From NCBI RefSeq assembly GCF_017591425.1, contig NW_024465751.1, positions 5,456,001 through 5,520,000 on the forward strand: a stretch of DNA of 64,000 bases. Direction: 5' to 3'. Made by a program: the position numbers and the translations under genes. Source of the stretch: Ochotona curzoniae (Eukaryota; Chordata; Mammalia; Lagomorpha; Ochotonidae). Positions 23,642 to 35,983 of the stretch are shown here, piece after piece. Every line of letters starts with the position of its first letter. The stretch's first letter is position 1. The notes below the pieces were generated by a model, which ran no database searches, was not told where the DNA came from, and saw only the letters and a program-made list of their open reading frames with translations.

Positions 23642-25755
23642 TGACTTTTCTTTGAAACTTAACAAAAAGACCATCACTAACCAAAAGGATTATATGTTGT
23701 GGGTTGTGGTAACAGATCATGAAGTGGAGTTAGATTGATGCTTGTACGTTGCATAATATGGGGCAATTTTTCAATCACTAATGACTAAAATAAATTTTGA
23801 GTTCAATAGCAGGCAGTTACAGAGCCAAATCTCAATGTAAAATATAATGAGAGAGTAACACTAATAAGAAATGTTATCTTAATAAAGTTATAAGCAGCCT
23901 CATTCTCCTTATTTTACAAGTGGAGAAACAAAGTTAATTTGTCAATGGTAATTGAAGAACTAATGCTGTTGAGTTTCCTGACAGTATGGCAAGGGTCCAA
24001 ACAGGAGCCACTTTCTTAAGACCATTTTTGTACCTAGTGTGTTTGTTATATAGAAATGTGTATGAGCCAGCGGAAAAGACTATACAGTCACTCAAGAATG
24101 ATAGAGCTGTCTTTTTGTCTCCCTACTGACAATAGCTGCCCAAGAGTGCTATAATGTCAACCACATATGTATTTCCAATCTTCTGCTGGCCACATTTTTA
24201 AAACCCAAGAAAAACTTGTAGAAATAAATTTCAGTCATGGATCTGATTCAACCTAATAAAGTGATCATTTCAATCCAGACTCAAAGTACAACATCATTAA
24301 TGAGCTGCTTTGCATCCTGGCGCTCCGTCTGAACCCTCCAAGAGAGTAAGCACACCATGACCAAGTCAGAGCACCACTGCTCAACTACGTGTGTGCAATA
24401 GAATTACTCTCAGTCAATAGCTTGACGTCAGCAGCCTGGACACTCCAAAGGCCTGTCAAGCCAGAAGCCGCAGAACCAGGTCGGGCTTAGGTGTGTTTAT
24501 TTAAGTTGAAGATTGCCTGTAGGATGGAGCCTGGCTATCATCTCCTGAAGAAAAACTTCTTTTTCTTGAACCCTGTGCTTTCAAATAACCTGACACAGAG
24601 CTTGGAGCTTTGCAAGCACGCCAAATACATCTTGTGAACAAAGGAGTGGATATTAGACTAGGATTTTAGACATCTTGAGTTCTAGCTCTGATTCTGCTGT
24701 TAGACTCTTGCTTTCAGTCCATCCCAACTCCCTGAGACTAATCTTCCTCATGAGAGCTCTGACATAAATCACTCCACAGATGGGTGACAGGTGCCCACTC
24801 CACAATCAACAGCCCAGCAGTATACATCTCTGTTCCCAGGATTCCCCTCTGTCTGAAGCATGTAGCCTGGGTTCTACAATGATAGGGCACCCTGCTGCAC
24901 TACCTTGGCCCACCCATTGTAATCGCTATATTAGTGGCATCTCTACTGCCACAGGAAGCTAATGCGGATCACCAGGGTATTTCACATGCAATTACTAAAA
25001 GGAGAGTATCTGCTTGGCATGCTTCTTGCTGGAGACAGGCCCTTCTTACAGCACAGATAGCTGCATCTTTGAGTGGAGGTACTATTTAGCAGGCAAAGGA
25101 GAGAAGTGGAAATGTTCTCCCTGGGAGCATCACGTGTGTGTAGTTTTGCACAAACATGGACAGAAGTCTGAAGAATCTTAAGTTAAGTATATGTCCTCTG
25201 AAATACTGGGGAGGAGGGCAGAGGGAGCTGCCACAGCTTTCATAGTAAACTCAAACCCAGAGTAAGCCTCAGACTCCTACGATTAGCTCTGCTACACCTG
25301 CAGCACCCACAACACCAGCACCTCATCACTCTGTTTCCAATGCTGAGCAAGCCCCGCTAGTCTCTTCCTATGCTGCAGGCGCACGGGACACACAGCAGCC
25401 AATGGGCTATCACCTCTCAAAAGTCCCTGCATTTGCACGTGGGCTTCTTTCATTCTCTTCACTTGCTGAATTCTACCCAGCTTTAAAAAGCCTCACTTGA
25501 ATCTCCTCTTTGACCACTTCAGCAGGTTCAGCTGGATCAGAGGTCTCTCCATTGCGTTCTGACATGCAGGCTCAGTCCCATCACTGCATGATCCCCACAC
25601 TAAGCCCTTCCCAGCTCTCTCCTTCCCAGGGAACCAAAGGTGCATGGGAACGGGATCTTCTGTCCATGCATGACAGTGCATTGTGTGGAGCATGTCAGGA
25701 TCTCCTCAGGATCAGGTGAAGTGGAAGCAGCGAGGAAAGGAAGCAATGCTCACCT
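23642..25755. other. Intergenic; one MIR remnant
   Basis: At 23895-23965, 'attctccttattttacaagt' and 'ggagaaacaaagtta' resemble an antisense MIR core. The octamer-like 'tttgcatcc' lies near 24310. No gene recognised in this 2.1-kb stretch. Confidence 0.4.
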
Positions 25756-25910
25756 GGATAGAGGGCCCAGTGTGGCTCCTGACTTTGGATCAGCCTTTGC
25801 AGCTGCTTGGGAAGTAAATCAATGGACAGAAGATCTTCCTTTCTGTCTCTTCTCCTCTCTGTATATCTGACTTTCCAATAAAAATAAAATAAAACTTAAA
25901 AAAAAGAAGT
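25756..25910 (+). mobile_element. CSINE 3' fragment, sense
   Basis: 'gtggctcctgactttggatc', 'caatggacagaagatcttcc', 'tctgactttccaataaa' and an A-rich tail. The 5' half is missing. Confidence 0.8.
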
Positions 25911-26065
25911 GAGTTACATACTGAATCATGTCCCCACAAATCTCATATGTTGAGGCCTCAATCCCCAGGATGATTTCATTTGGAGACAGGGAATGTTTAA
26001 CAGTAAATAAAGCTAAAGTCATGAAAATAAAACCTTAATCCAATAGTACTGATGCTCTTTTTTAA

Positions 26066-26184
26066 ATATATATACTTGATCCATAAATATATTCACTACA
26101 TATATTTTGTATATTATATAATAAAATATATAATAATATATATAATTTTATACATGTTGCATAACATATGATGTAAATGTATAT
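26066..26184. repeat. (TA)-rich low complexity
   Basis: About 120 bp of ATAT, TATAATA and TATATAATTTTA words inside the split LTR, adjoining the CSINE insertion point. Confidence 0.85.
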
Positions 26185-26450
26185 TAAATAAATAAATGCC
26201 TTTATTTGAAAGGCAAAGCACCATAGAAAGAAAGACACCTTCCATCTACCACTTCACTCAAATGGTGCAACAGTCATCCAGGGATGAACCAAGTCAAAGG
26301 CAAGAGAGGAGAACCACATCCAGGATGGCCTGGGCCCAGGTACTGGAACAATCATTTCTGACTTCCCAAGTACACTGACAGAGAATCGAGTGAGGGTGGA
26401 GTAGCCTGTACTCACACTGGCGCTGTATACTGGGGTGTTGGCATCCCTTC
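26185..26450 (-). mobile_element. CSINE, antisense, inserted in the LTR
   Basis: 'tttatttgaaaggcaaagca', 'ccatctaccacttcactca', 'ggcccaggtactggaacaat' and 'actcacactggcgctgtata'. It is decayed but runs nearly end to end. It separates the two LTR halves, so it is younger than the LTR. Confidence 0.72.
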
Positions 26451-26685
26451 CACTGTTCCTAGTGGCCTTATAAAACATGCACCAACAACGCAAACACAGG
26501 GAGAAGAGCACATCAGGACGAAGCAAGAATCTGGCTAGCTCTAAGTCAAGGACAAACTGAGCTTGTTGTAAACTTGATTATGGTCGTCAGCCCAGAACTG
26601 CAAGAAAATAAACTCCTGTGGTTTAAGCCACTCAGTCTGTGTCATTTTGTTATAGCAGTGCTAGGTGAATAATGAAATGAGGGAT

Positions 26686-28489
26686 AGAAATATTTATCTC
26701 TACGGCATGGGCAAGAAAATACTGAAGAAGGCACAGAAGCTGGTAGCATTTATGGTGCTATGATGTCAGCTGTGCACTACTCAGATATCATCTCAGAGAA
26801 CCTGCTAGGAGGTATGTAGGAAACCTGTAGCTCCCTGTCGTCACTCCCTCAGGATCTGTCACTTTGTCACACCACGGTCATGCTCTCCAGCTACCCCTAG
26901 CTAACATCCAAGCACAGTGGGACACCAGAGCCAGGTCAAGTCATTGCCATGCAGCAGCACAAGACATTGTTAACACTCTGGATTCCCCCGGCTGCCTGCC
27001 TAAAACTGCGCCAGAGCTGGTGCGTGCTGTGAGGCCCTTCTCATTGCCCTTCCTTCCCTGTGTCCCCATAGGATCAGGCCCACTAGTCTGAGCCTCTCTC
27101 AGCTGTTCCTGCTGTGTTTTAACCTACACACCATCCCTTTCCCACTTAAGTCTCTCTTGATTTCATAGAGGACCCCGCCTGACAAAGAGGCCACTCACTG
27201 AGCACTATTTGCTTTAGAATCATCACCTACTCATACTCTAACCCTGTGGAGATGGAATAGTAGTTAGAGCTGAAAAAGAAAATGCTCGAAACAGCTCTTT
27301 AGAATGCTGGGTCACTCCCGTCAAGTTCCCAAGGCTGAATGTGTCCAGGTGGCTGCTTTCCAGGCTTCCCAGGCTTTGTTCCAGCCTGAGAGGAGGCTGC
27401 CAAACTTACCCTAAAGCCTCCGACATTACGAGTTTGGAAGAAATGAGACACCATGTGGGAAGTCAGGAGGGATGTGATGCACAAGTGCAAGGTGACAGGA
27501 GCGTGGATCCTCAGCAGGCCAGTCATCAGACAGAATGTATCACTTCATTGCTCTATTACCCAGAACCAGAACCACACGCGGAACCCTGTTTTGCATAACA
27601 AAGGGGACATATTTTCTACCAGTTATCATGTGACTAATATTCATAGTCTCATGAGAGAAGGGCAGGGCAATTTGCCGAAGATCAAGTGCAAGACTAGGTC
27701 TTGATAAAGCTCAATGTATACCTAAAAGGCCACTCAGACACTTCATCAAAATATACACTGATTATGTCTCCATCGCATCCTCCAGCTGCTAGCCTGCCTC
27801 TCTCTGCTCCTGCTGTTCCCTGCCTGGACCTGGTAGGAATTCACCCAACATCCTACCACAGAGCTGCTGGCTCCAGATAGGTAAATTCAGGTCAACAAAC
27901 ATTGACTTAGTGCTTACTATGTACTCACACCAACTGCCGAAGTTTCCTGTTTAAATAAGCTGTCCCTGTCCTTGGAGAGTTTCAAATTTTGAAGTTAGAG
28001 CAAGCAAGGGGAAAGCAAATCCAATAGAGCATTTGACAGGGTACAAGCAACATGCCCGGGGAGGATCCAATACCCTCAGCAGCAGGGCAAGGCCCCTGGA
28101 GACAGGGGAGAGCAGGCTTTTCTAACAGAATTCTTAGGCATGGAGGCGTGAAACAGCATAGCTGCAACAGGCTGTGTATCCGGGTAGCAGTGAGAGGGGG
28201 CATTGCAAGCAGTGGGGCTGAGAAACAGACTAAGTGTAAACCCATGGAGCTTGGGATAAATAGGCCTAAGGGCCTGGAAACCTCATAGTTTGCTACCCTT
28301 GGCTCCTCCACAAGCCTGAACACTCATTTTCACCCCTGACTTCTCAATGCTTACTGCTATGGCATCATGAAAGTCCCATTCATATCTTTCTCTTGACTCT
28401 ATCTCCTTCCCATTCCATGGCCCTTGTGGCTGCTGGAGCCTTGCTCTGAAACTAAGCCAGCAACGGTGATGAAAACAGTACTAGGAGGC
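26686..28489. other. Intergenic, no gene recognised
   Basis: Unique-looking DNA, with the phrase 'gtgcttactatgtactcac' at 27911, common in ancient mammalian repeats. Frames of 75-113 codons on both strands have no known domains. Confidence 0.4.
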
Positions 28490-28630
28490 GCTGATTAACA
28501 TCAAGCACTGTCATTGTGTTAAGCCCTTGATTGGCTTATCCCATTTAATTCTTAAAGAATCCTGCTAAGCCCATTTAACCAGTGAAGAAAGACCCAGGCA
28601 AGTCTCCCTGAGCCTCAAATGTCTCAGATC
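28490..28630 (-). repeat. MIR, antisense
   Basis: 'cattgtgttaagcccttgat', 'tatcccatttaattcttaaa' and 'cccatttaaccagtgaagaa' follow the reverse-complement MIR order (gtgctaagcactttac, tctcatttaatcctca, ccattttacagatgagg). Confidence 0.65.
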
Positions 28631-29045
28631 ATAGAGTGTTCATTTTGCTGCTAGTGGAATTAAGAATGGACCTCATGAACCCAAAATATGACTAAAAGAG
28701 ATCAGAACAGGTCACCCCAACATAAATATTTTAAGCAAAAGTGTTATTTTGAGCCAGTTATTTGACAAGCTCTGAAAATAAGGGAAATATACACCTATAG
28801 TTTACATGTGGTAAATTCTTACTCCACTCTACATAGCAAATCTTACCTTCTTTTGTGGTGCTTTTCCTGGCCATCTTGATTTAACTAAGCATTTCTAGAC
28901 ATCCCATTTCTTGTTTTTGAAAGCTGTTATATTTAAACCTGACGCTTGAAAAGACTTTCCATGGAGATCTACTCTACACATTTTCTCATTATTCTCTGTT
29001 TTTCTCCTTGCATGTGTGAGGTATACATATTACAAAGCTGGTCCT
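28631..29045. other. Intergenic, no feature recognised
   Basis: No gene or clear repeat seen. Confidence 0.45.
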
Positions 29046-29392
29046 TGGGGGACAGGTTTTGTGGCATAGTGGGCAAAAGTCAACCACCTGCACTGCATCA
29101 TTCAATATTGAGCTTGTGTTCTGGCTGCTACAGTCCTGACCCAGCACATTGCTAATGCCTTAGCAAGAACACAGAGGAAGATGGTCCAAGTTTGGGTCCG
29201 TGTCATTCTTGTGTGAGACCAGGATAAAGATCCTGACTCCTGGCTTTGGCCTGGCTCAACCCTGGCCATTGTGGCCACTTCAAGGAAGCAAAACAGCAGA
29301 TGGAAAACCTTTCTCTCTCTCTCTCTCACTCTTTCCCTTTCTCTTTCTCTATTACTGTATCATCCAAATAATTAAATCTTTAAAACAAAAAC
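29046..29392 (+). mobile_element. CSINE, full length, sense
   Basis: The head 'ggacaggttttgtggcatag' leads into 'gagcttgtgttctggctgct', 'gatggtccaagtttgggtcc', 'cctggctttggcctggctca', 'acagcagatggaaaacc', a CT-rich stretch at 29313-29350 and the A-rich tail 'ttaaatctttaaaacaaaaa'. Confidence 0.88.
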
Positions 29393-29479
29393 ATGTCTTT
29401 TTTTTCTTGTTAATCTGTTTTGTCACACAGGACCTCAGGTAAAGATCATAGAGTTTAGAAAGAAAATTATGTTTTGCCC

Positions 29480-30020
29480 TATTTTCCCTGGCCTGAAATC
29501 ACTCGTGGTTGTCTATTTCCCAGAAATGAAGGAAGAAGTCTAAATTCCTTGTGACAGCATTCAAATACACATATGGTGCTGTCCCGCCCCCCACCTTTCA
29601 CTCACTGCCCCTCAGTGAAAACTTTGGTAGTATCAGTCAGCCCATGCACACCTGATGTTCCAACAGGTACATCCTGTCTCTTGACCTTGAATGGATTCAT
29701 ATGTTCCCTGCAATTGTCTGTCTTTGCCAATGTCTCTTCTATGTCAAATCCATCTGGACTGAAATCTAAAGACTTATCCACTAAGAAGACTGCTTAGTTA
29801 CCCGAGAATGGGTTGGTTTCTCACTCTTCAATGCCCCCAGTACTTGTTCATGCGGATCAACAAGGGGCAAATCCACACTAGTAGGAATGAGAGTAAATGC
29901 CTCTGTCCATCTCCAGGCACAAAGCTGCAAAAAGGACCTTCCACATCCTGCATCCCTGAGGGCCAGGCTCCGGCCTGGAATTAATCATATTTGTTGATTG
30001 ATTGGATGAAAGAATAGTCT
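29480..30020 (+). repeat. L2 LINE 3' region
   Basis: 'gaagaagtctaaattccttg' (L2 'gataaagtccaaactcctta'), 'gcattcaaatacacatatgg', 'cactcactgcccctcagtga', 'cctgcaattgtctgtctttg' and the tail 'catatttgttgattgattgg' (L2 'aatatttgttgaatgaatg') in the right order. Confidence 0.6.
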
Positions 30021-32242
30021 TTAATACGACATCTAAAATAAATTGAGGTTAGATCCGGTAAGCTCTGTTAACACAGGATCTTTTCAAATAATTAAACTCC
30101 TGGCACAGTTAGCTATCTTGACAAAGATAAAACAAGTTTTAGTTTTCCTGCCACCCAACAATTTCTTGAAGACTTGCCACATGATGTTGGTCATAATTAG
30201 AAACGGTGGAGGCTCTTTTTTGCAAAGGGTCACCTGTTTCTTATTAAACAAAGATTTTGAACTTTCACTGTGATTTGTATGATGTCAGATGCTAAGGATG
30301 TAGCAAGGGAACTATCCCCATGTGCAAGAAACTCCATGGACTGGAGACAAAAGACAAGCCCTGTTGCAATGTGGCTCAAAAATGCCATAGCTGATACGTG
30401 ACTAAGAATGTCAAGGTATAGAATAAGCAGATCCAATACATCCTAAGAAACCAGGCAAGGTGCAACAGAGTGTCTGATCCTAAATTTAAAGGTAAAGCGC
30501 TTTTTTGGAACAACAACAAAAAAGACTGTCAAAGCAAAGGAAGAAATGGGTGATAAGTCAGGGTAGCATGAGAAAATAGGAAGGATTAAAGAAAGCCATT
30601 TGGTTAGGTGTGGCTAGAATGTAGATATGGCAGGAATCAGACCTCTTTATAGCTCCTCTGTGTCTGAACCCACTTGTGTTGTGAGATCACCCAACTTGCT
30701 AACTCTTGATCAGAGTTATGGATGCTAAAAACGTATGCATCCCTCTTTTCCCACATTCCTAGCACCTAAGACACAGTGTGTGATCCATGCTCATCCAACA
30801 AGAGACATCTGACAATGATTTTGATCTTGGAGCAAATAACTCAACAGACAGAGCTTATATGCACACTTTTCTTATGCCAGCAATGGTAACAATGAGATTT
30901 CTTTGGCCGGGCTCTGTAGAACATGGCAACCACAGGGTATCCTGAGGCCAGAAGTGCTGGGTTAGGCACAATATAGTGTCAGGGTCACGGACAGCAATGG
31001 CAACTGTGTCTTCACCAAAGTAGCCTCTGGTGCGATTTTGCATTTGTTCCAACTTATTTCAGCTTCCTGGTGCTTCTGACAGCGAAGTGTAATCTCCTGA
31101 GACTGCATTCCAATGACGTAGCCCTTGAGCCAGGGATTCAAGAAGTGATGCTAGCATGATGCAGTGAGGACTACGGGAGTGAGATCAAAAACTTGGAAGT
31201 TTATAGAGGATTCACAACTAAGCAAGTTACTGCTGGGGGACCTAGGACTCAGTCTTCTGGGACATTCTTGAGAATGGTCATATCTGAGAAATGAGGAAAC
31301 AGGTCTTTTCGCTTTAATTTCCACCCAGCATTAGCCGTGGATTACTACAACTCTCTAGAACTTCTAGTCTGCCCGTAATGTGCTAAGAGACATTTCACAG
31401 GCAGAGAGGTACAAACGCTCAGAGCAGTATGCCCTCTGTTTGCACTGGAATAGCAAGTGCCAAGGATTTATGATGTTTGTCCCCTCAACAGTTACAACAT
31501 TAGTTTTTCAGTAAGCTATTATTGCTTAAACATTCTTCATCAGTTTCTGTTGTTTGCAACCAAGAGCTGTGATAGAATTCAAGCATGGAAAGGGCCAAGC
31601 AAAATCATCTTTCCAAACTAATAGTCTGGAATCTATCTCTAGTGTGGTGGAAAGCGCATGAAAGGTTTCAAACAGAGGACATGTATCAGATTTATATTTT
31701 AGGACACACCCTTGACTGAAGCCAAGATAAAGGCATTGACGCCAGCTGGGAAGCAGTTGTATAATCCCAATATATGATAAAAAAAAAAAAAACATTTATC
31801 ACCAAAATCTCATTATAATGAGTCCCTAAGCAGGCTTACATTGTGGTCTCAGCTGCATAGATGTCACATCCTATAGGGGCCGAGGTCTCATAAGCCACGT
31901 ACTCAAATCTAGTAACTACACAAAATACTTCCACTACCACGTCAACATTAAACCAGCAAACATTTTTATACAGTCTGTGAAGTTTCCCTCTGAGTTTGTG
32001 AGTTATTGGAATAGTCCTGTATACAAAAATTTCCCTTTTTCTGAGATATTTCTTGATTTTTTCAATCATTCACCTTCTTTTTGCACTTCATTATTATTTT
32101 TTTCTTTTTTTTACATATTTTTAAGCCCCCATGAACAAATGTCCTGATTCTATACCATCAGATCTAGGAGGAACTTTTACCAGCAAAGTTCAGTTGGTTT
32201 TTTTTTTCCCTCATCTTTATATGGAAATAAAAAGCCCAGTTC
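30021..32242. other. Intergenic, no gene recognised
   Basis: Unique-looking DNA. 'tctgagaaatgaggaaacag' near 31284 may be a MIR-like remnant. A 14-base A run lies near 31779. No exon or RNA gene recognised. Confidence 0.4.
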
Positions 32243-32505
32243 TAAACAGGTGCTGCTTCATGTTCTGGCTGCTCCCATTCCCATCCAACTCCCCACTTGT
32301 GGCCTGAGAAAGCAATGGAGGATGACCCAAAACCTTGGGACTGTGCACTTGCATGGGAGACCTTGAGGGGTCTCCTGGCTCTTGGCTTCAGATCAGCTCA
32401 GTTCCAAACATTGTAAACATTTGAGGTGGTGAACCTGCAGATGGGAGATCTTTCTCTTGTCTCTCTTCCTTTCTGTCAATCTGCTTTTCCAATAAATAAA
32501 TAAGT
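32243..32505 (+). mobile_element. CSINE, 5'-truncated, sense
   Basis: Begins within the tRNA-unrelated body ('gctgcttcatgttctggctg'), then 'cccacttgtggcctgagaaa', 'ctgtgcacttgcatgggaga', 'aacctgcagatgggagatc', a CT-rich stretch and 'ttttccaataaataaataag'. Confidence 0.85.
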
Positions 32506-32636
32506 ATGGGAAGGAGGGAGGGAGGAAGGGTGGGAGGGAGGGAGGGAGGGAAGGAGGGAGGGACGAAGAAAGGAAGGAAGGAAGGTAGGAAGGAAGGAAG
32601 GAAGGAAGGAAGGAAGGAAGGAAGGAAGGAAGGACA
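32506..32636 (+). repeat. GGGA/GGAA microsatellite in SINE tail
   Basis: Starts directly at the CSINE A-tail and runs as GGGA units with single changes, then GGAA units to about 32636. The position suggests it grew from the SINE's A-rich end. The Gly/Arg/Lys frame over it is an artefact. Confidence 0.95.
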
Positions 32637-32889
32637 GACGAACCAGGAATCAGTTATAGAGTTTTATTTGCAAAGTGACCAGATGAACATAGAAAGAAGA
32701 GGGAGGGGTAAACACCTCCCAGGAGCGGTTGAGACACTGAGTTTTTCAGAAGGGTCTTAGGATTTTAAGCACTTCCTGATGGTCCCCTGTGTGGAAGACA
32801 TTCCCCATTGGCACTCTCTTAACCAGCTAGGAAATGGCTTAGAAATTCTTGTGCCATCCACTTGAAGGTGTGACCAAAATGTCAGCTAT

Positions 32890-33200
32890 CTTAATTTCTG
32901 CTGCTATACCAATAACACCTAAAACTGGGTAATCTATAAACAACAGAAATGTACTGTTCCAAAGTTATAAGTTCAAGCTCAAGACATCAACATGTTTAGG
33001 TCTGGGGTCTGGTGACAGCTGTTCTCTGACTCCAAGAAGATGCCTTTGGGGCTGCCATCCTCCAGACAGAAGGTACTCCTTGTCCTCACACTGCTGAAAG
33101 CAGATGGTCAAGTTGCCTTGGCACTGAAGGAAACCTCTTTACACTAAGTACCTTGATCCACGTCCCTCTTCAGGACCTGCCACAGAATTCCACCACTCAT
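32890..33200 (-). repeat. MaLR-type LTR, antisense
   Basis: 'ctgctgctataccaataaca', 'ctaaaactgggtaatctata' and 'aacaacagaaatgtactgtt' are the reverse complement of the MLT1/MST LTR 3' end, followed by 'ggtctggggtctggtgacag' and 'tgtcctcacactgctgaaag'. Same family class as the LTR at 25.9 kb, opposite strand. Confidence 0.75.
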
Positions 33201-35022
33201 GCAAACCACAGCAGGTGTCATTTTATAGAAGACAGGAAAGAAACGGGATGCCTTTCCTTCTCTGGCTTTCCCCTGTACATTGTTCCTTACTCTCCCTCTC
33301 TCCACTGGTACTTGTCTTTACGCTTCTGTTCAAATGTGGGAGAAATAAACTCCAAAGAAACTTTGAAGAGTGTTCAGTGTGTCCTCAGCGACCCATCAAT
33401 TGTTATGCTCAAGTCTTCACAGGGACAGATTCTTTCCCAAACGCCAAGGACAGGCTGGATGCGAACCCCACATCTTTTCTTCCAGTGTACCATGTCTGCA
33501 TCTGGGACTAGAACATCAGAACAGGGGTGGAGGGTGTCCCACAGGCTATTTCGTTCAGTCATTTCCAGATGTCCAAGGAGACACAGAATTAGAATATTAC
33601 CAATTTGAAACTACTTTATAGTCAAGACAAAAAGAGTATCTATAGCTTCCCTCGAAAATACTTGTCAAAAAAAATCTTGGAACTTGAATCTGAGAAAACA
33701 TAGTATGTGAATGAATAAAATTATATGTGAAAGAATATTGTGGGGATGGGGTTCACAAAATCTTTACTGTTGGACAAGCAGCCAATGCTCCGAACTATAG
33801 CAAACCACAATAAGAGACTATAAATGAAAATTTGCAGGATGAGAAACAGAAGCAAAGGGCAGTAATTAAAAATTTAAAGAATGATTATTGATTATCAACC
33901 AACTGCCATGCATGGAACTAATACGAGTCCCGATTAAAGCAACTATTACTATATAACAAAAATTGAGCACTCTGTATTTGCTGATGGTAAGAAATTATTG
34001 CAGAATTCTTGAGGTATGATCATTTTATAATTATTATGTCTTAAGTAAGCAAACCAAGTGTTCTTACCTTTTAAAGATGCATATTGAAACATTTATGCAT
34101 TAAATATTATTTATTTATGAAGTGTTGATTTCAAAATTTGGAAGTGGCTAGCTAGGGAGTATGTGGTCTCATAGAGGAAGCAACACTGGATGTAAGTCGA
34201 GTTCTATTGAACCAACAGAGAGAGAATCCAGGAGCATCTTGTGCAATTCCTTTTACTTCTGAACACCTCAACATTTTGTAGGAAAAAGTTTACAAGTGTT
34301 TAATGTTTCTATTTCTACCCCTCTTCTACTCCTCATATCATCTGTCCAAGGCTTTCTCAACCCCTAGAGCATTTCAGCATTAACCGTTACCTCTTACCTT
34401 CCTGAACCCTCAACTGTTCCTGGGCCATCTTTCTGTTCACCTCCCACCCACCCACTCTTCTGTGAAATCCACCTCACATCTTGAGAAGAAGTGATCTGCT
34501 GCCATGAACACCCGAAGCAAAGTAGCCAGGCATGTGCATGCTGGTAGCTACCCCAGTGCGTCAGGGTACCTACCGCCATGCTAGTGCCCCTTCCTCGTTC
34601 CTGCGTTCCACCATTCCTTCTTAAGCCCCTTCTACGGGCTGCTTGTCGAGTATCCGTGAATCAGATCCAGACGAAGGAGGCTCAGTCTCTGTTCTCAGGA
34701 AATGCTTGCCTCATTCGGGAGACATTTCAAAGCCACACAGTGGAATATGCCTGGATCTAGTGAAAACAGAAAGGAAGATTCCAACAAAGAAAATTCATGT
34801 TAGCTATTCCTTCAGATGGGCTCTAAGGGGAAAAGACATTCAGATGGCTAGCCAAGGTGTGACACTGCAAGGCCCTCTCGGCTGAAGTCAGAATATGTGC
34901 CCAAAAGGTGTGTAGTCAGAATGGGGGTATTCTATCTGAGAAGACCCTGGTCACCATGTGAGAGAGAGTACTGTGGTAACTGGGCTAACCACAGAACCCA
35001 GATCCTCATCAAGAAGACATTT

Positions 35023-35028
<6 letters not shown>
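33201..35028. other. Intergenic, no gene recognised
   Basis: Unique-looking DNA. The 151-codon plus frame at 33153-33608 starts inside the LTR and shows no domain. 33980-34140 is AT-rich. Confidence 0.4.

Positions 35029-35064
<36 letters not shown>
35029..35064 (+). repeat. (TC)n microsatellite
   Basis: About 18 TC units between 'atttatct' and 'gtgagccagcagccagcagc'. I see no SINE body next to it. Confidence 0.95.
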
Positions 35065-35068
<4 letters not shown>

Positions 35069-35259
35069 GCCAGCAGCCAGCAGCAACATCAGCAGGAATT
35101 TGGGGAATACTTATTCTATCACACAACCATGAAACAAAACCATTGGGTTCTGAACATCTATTTGACTCCCAGGTTAAGGTGTATAACACAAAAGTGAACC
35201 CTGGATTCCGCTTCTTCGCTTTAATTCCATGTCTGAAGTCAGGAAGAGAATAAACAGTT

Positions 35260-35600
35260 TTAGCTCTCTGCTAGTGTTTCATCTCTGTTTTCTGAGGCTG
35301 TGCCGGGGGGTGGCACCCAAACAGTTAATTCCTGGCAGGATTCCAAAATCTGCTGTCAGGAGGCCAGCAGCAGCCTCTTTTTTTCACCTCCAAATCTATC
35401 ACACAAGATTTTCTGAAACCCTCACTCTAAGTTTTTCTTTGATCGTTATCTTGTCCCCTGTTATAAACCCATTCTCTGTCTTGCCCCAGCAGTAGGGGAG
35501 ACAAACTGCCTGTTAGCAGACTGACTGCAGATTCCTTGGAAGCTGAAGCCATTCAGGGGCCCCCTCCTGATGCTTTTGCTCTATGGGACTTCAAAGGGGA
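35260..35600. promoter_or_regulatory. Candidate conserved non-coding element
   Basis: Repeat-free stretch with two TCF/LEF-like sites, CTTTGATC (near 35438) and ACTTCAAAGG (near 35589), and a CCATTC TEAD-like word near 35549. Low repeat content and motif content suggest possible enhancer DNA. This is inference; conservation was not tested. Confidence 0.25.
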
Positions 35601-35983
35601 ATCTCTGGCATTCAAACACCAGGGGGGGAGAAATGCTGGAAATAGATGCAAACTCTACATCCAGAAGCCTGGCAGTGTTCTTTCCACTTCAAGCAGGGCC
35701 ATTCCCTGAATAGTCACAAAAGGGGGGTGGGGGTGGGGGAAAACACTGGCTGAAGGCTTGGGAAGGTGAGGAAAGCAGAGTATTAACTCTGCATTGAATG
35801 GCTCTGGACAAGTGGGCGAGAGTGTCCTCTCCACTTAGGAGTGACTGGATGATCTTTTAGCTTTTAGCTGTCCTTCAGCTCTTGAAGATATTATCTGTTT
35901 CCGAAAAGAGGAGTGGATGGAAGGATGAATAGGTAGGTTGTTAACAGAAAAACAAATGACCTTAGGAAAACCACAAATATGGA

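Larger units (their letters stand above)
25912..26685 (+). repeat. MaLR-type LTR (MLT1/MST), sense, split by a CSINE
   Basis: Left part: 'actgaatcatgtccccac' then 'ctcatatgttgaggcctcaa' and 'gatttcatttggagacagg' match the LTR's 5' section. Right part, after the interruption: 'gtggccttataaaacatgc', 'agaactgcaagaaaataaac' and 'ggtttaagccactcagtctg' then 'tgtcattttgttatagcag' match its 3' section. It is a solitary ancient LTR of the ERVL-MaLR class with no coding part. Confidence 0.78.

Noticed and set aside
33153..33608. 151-codon plus-strand frame
   Set aside because: Starts within a MaLR LTR fragment and shows no known domain.
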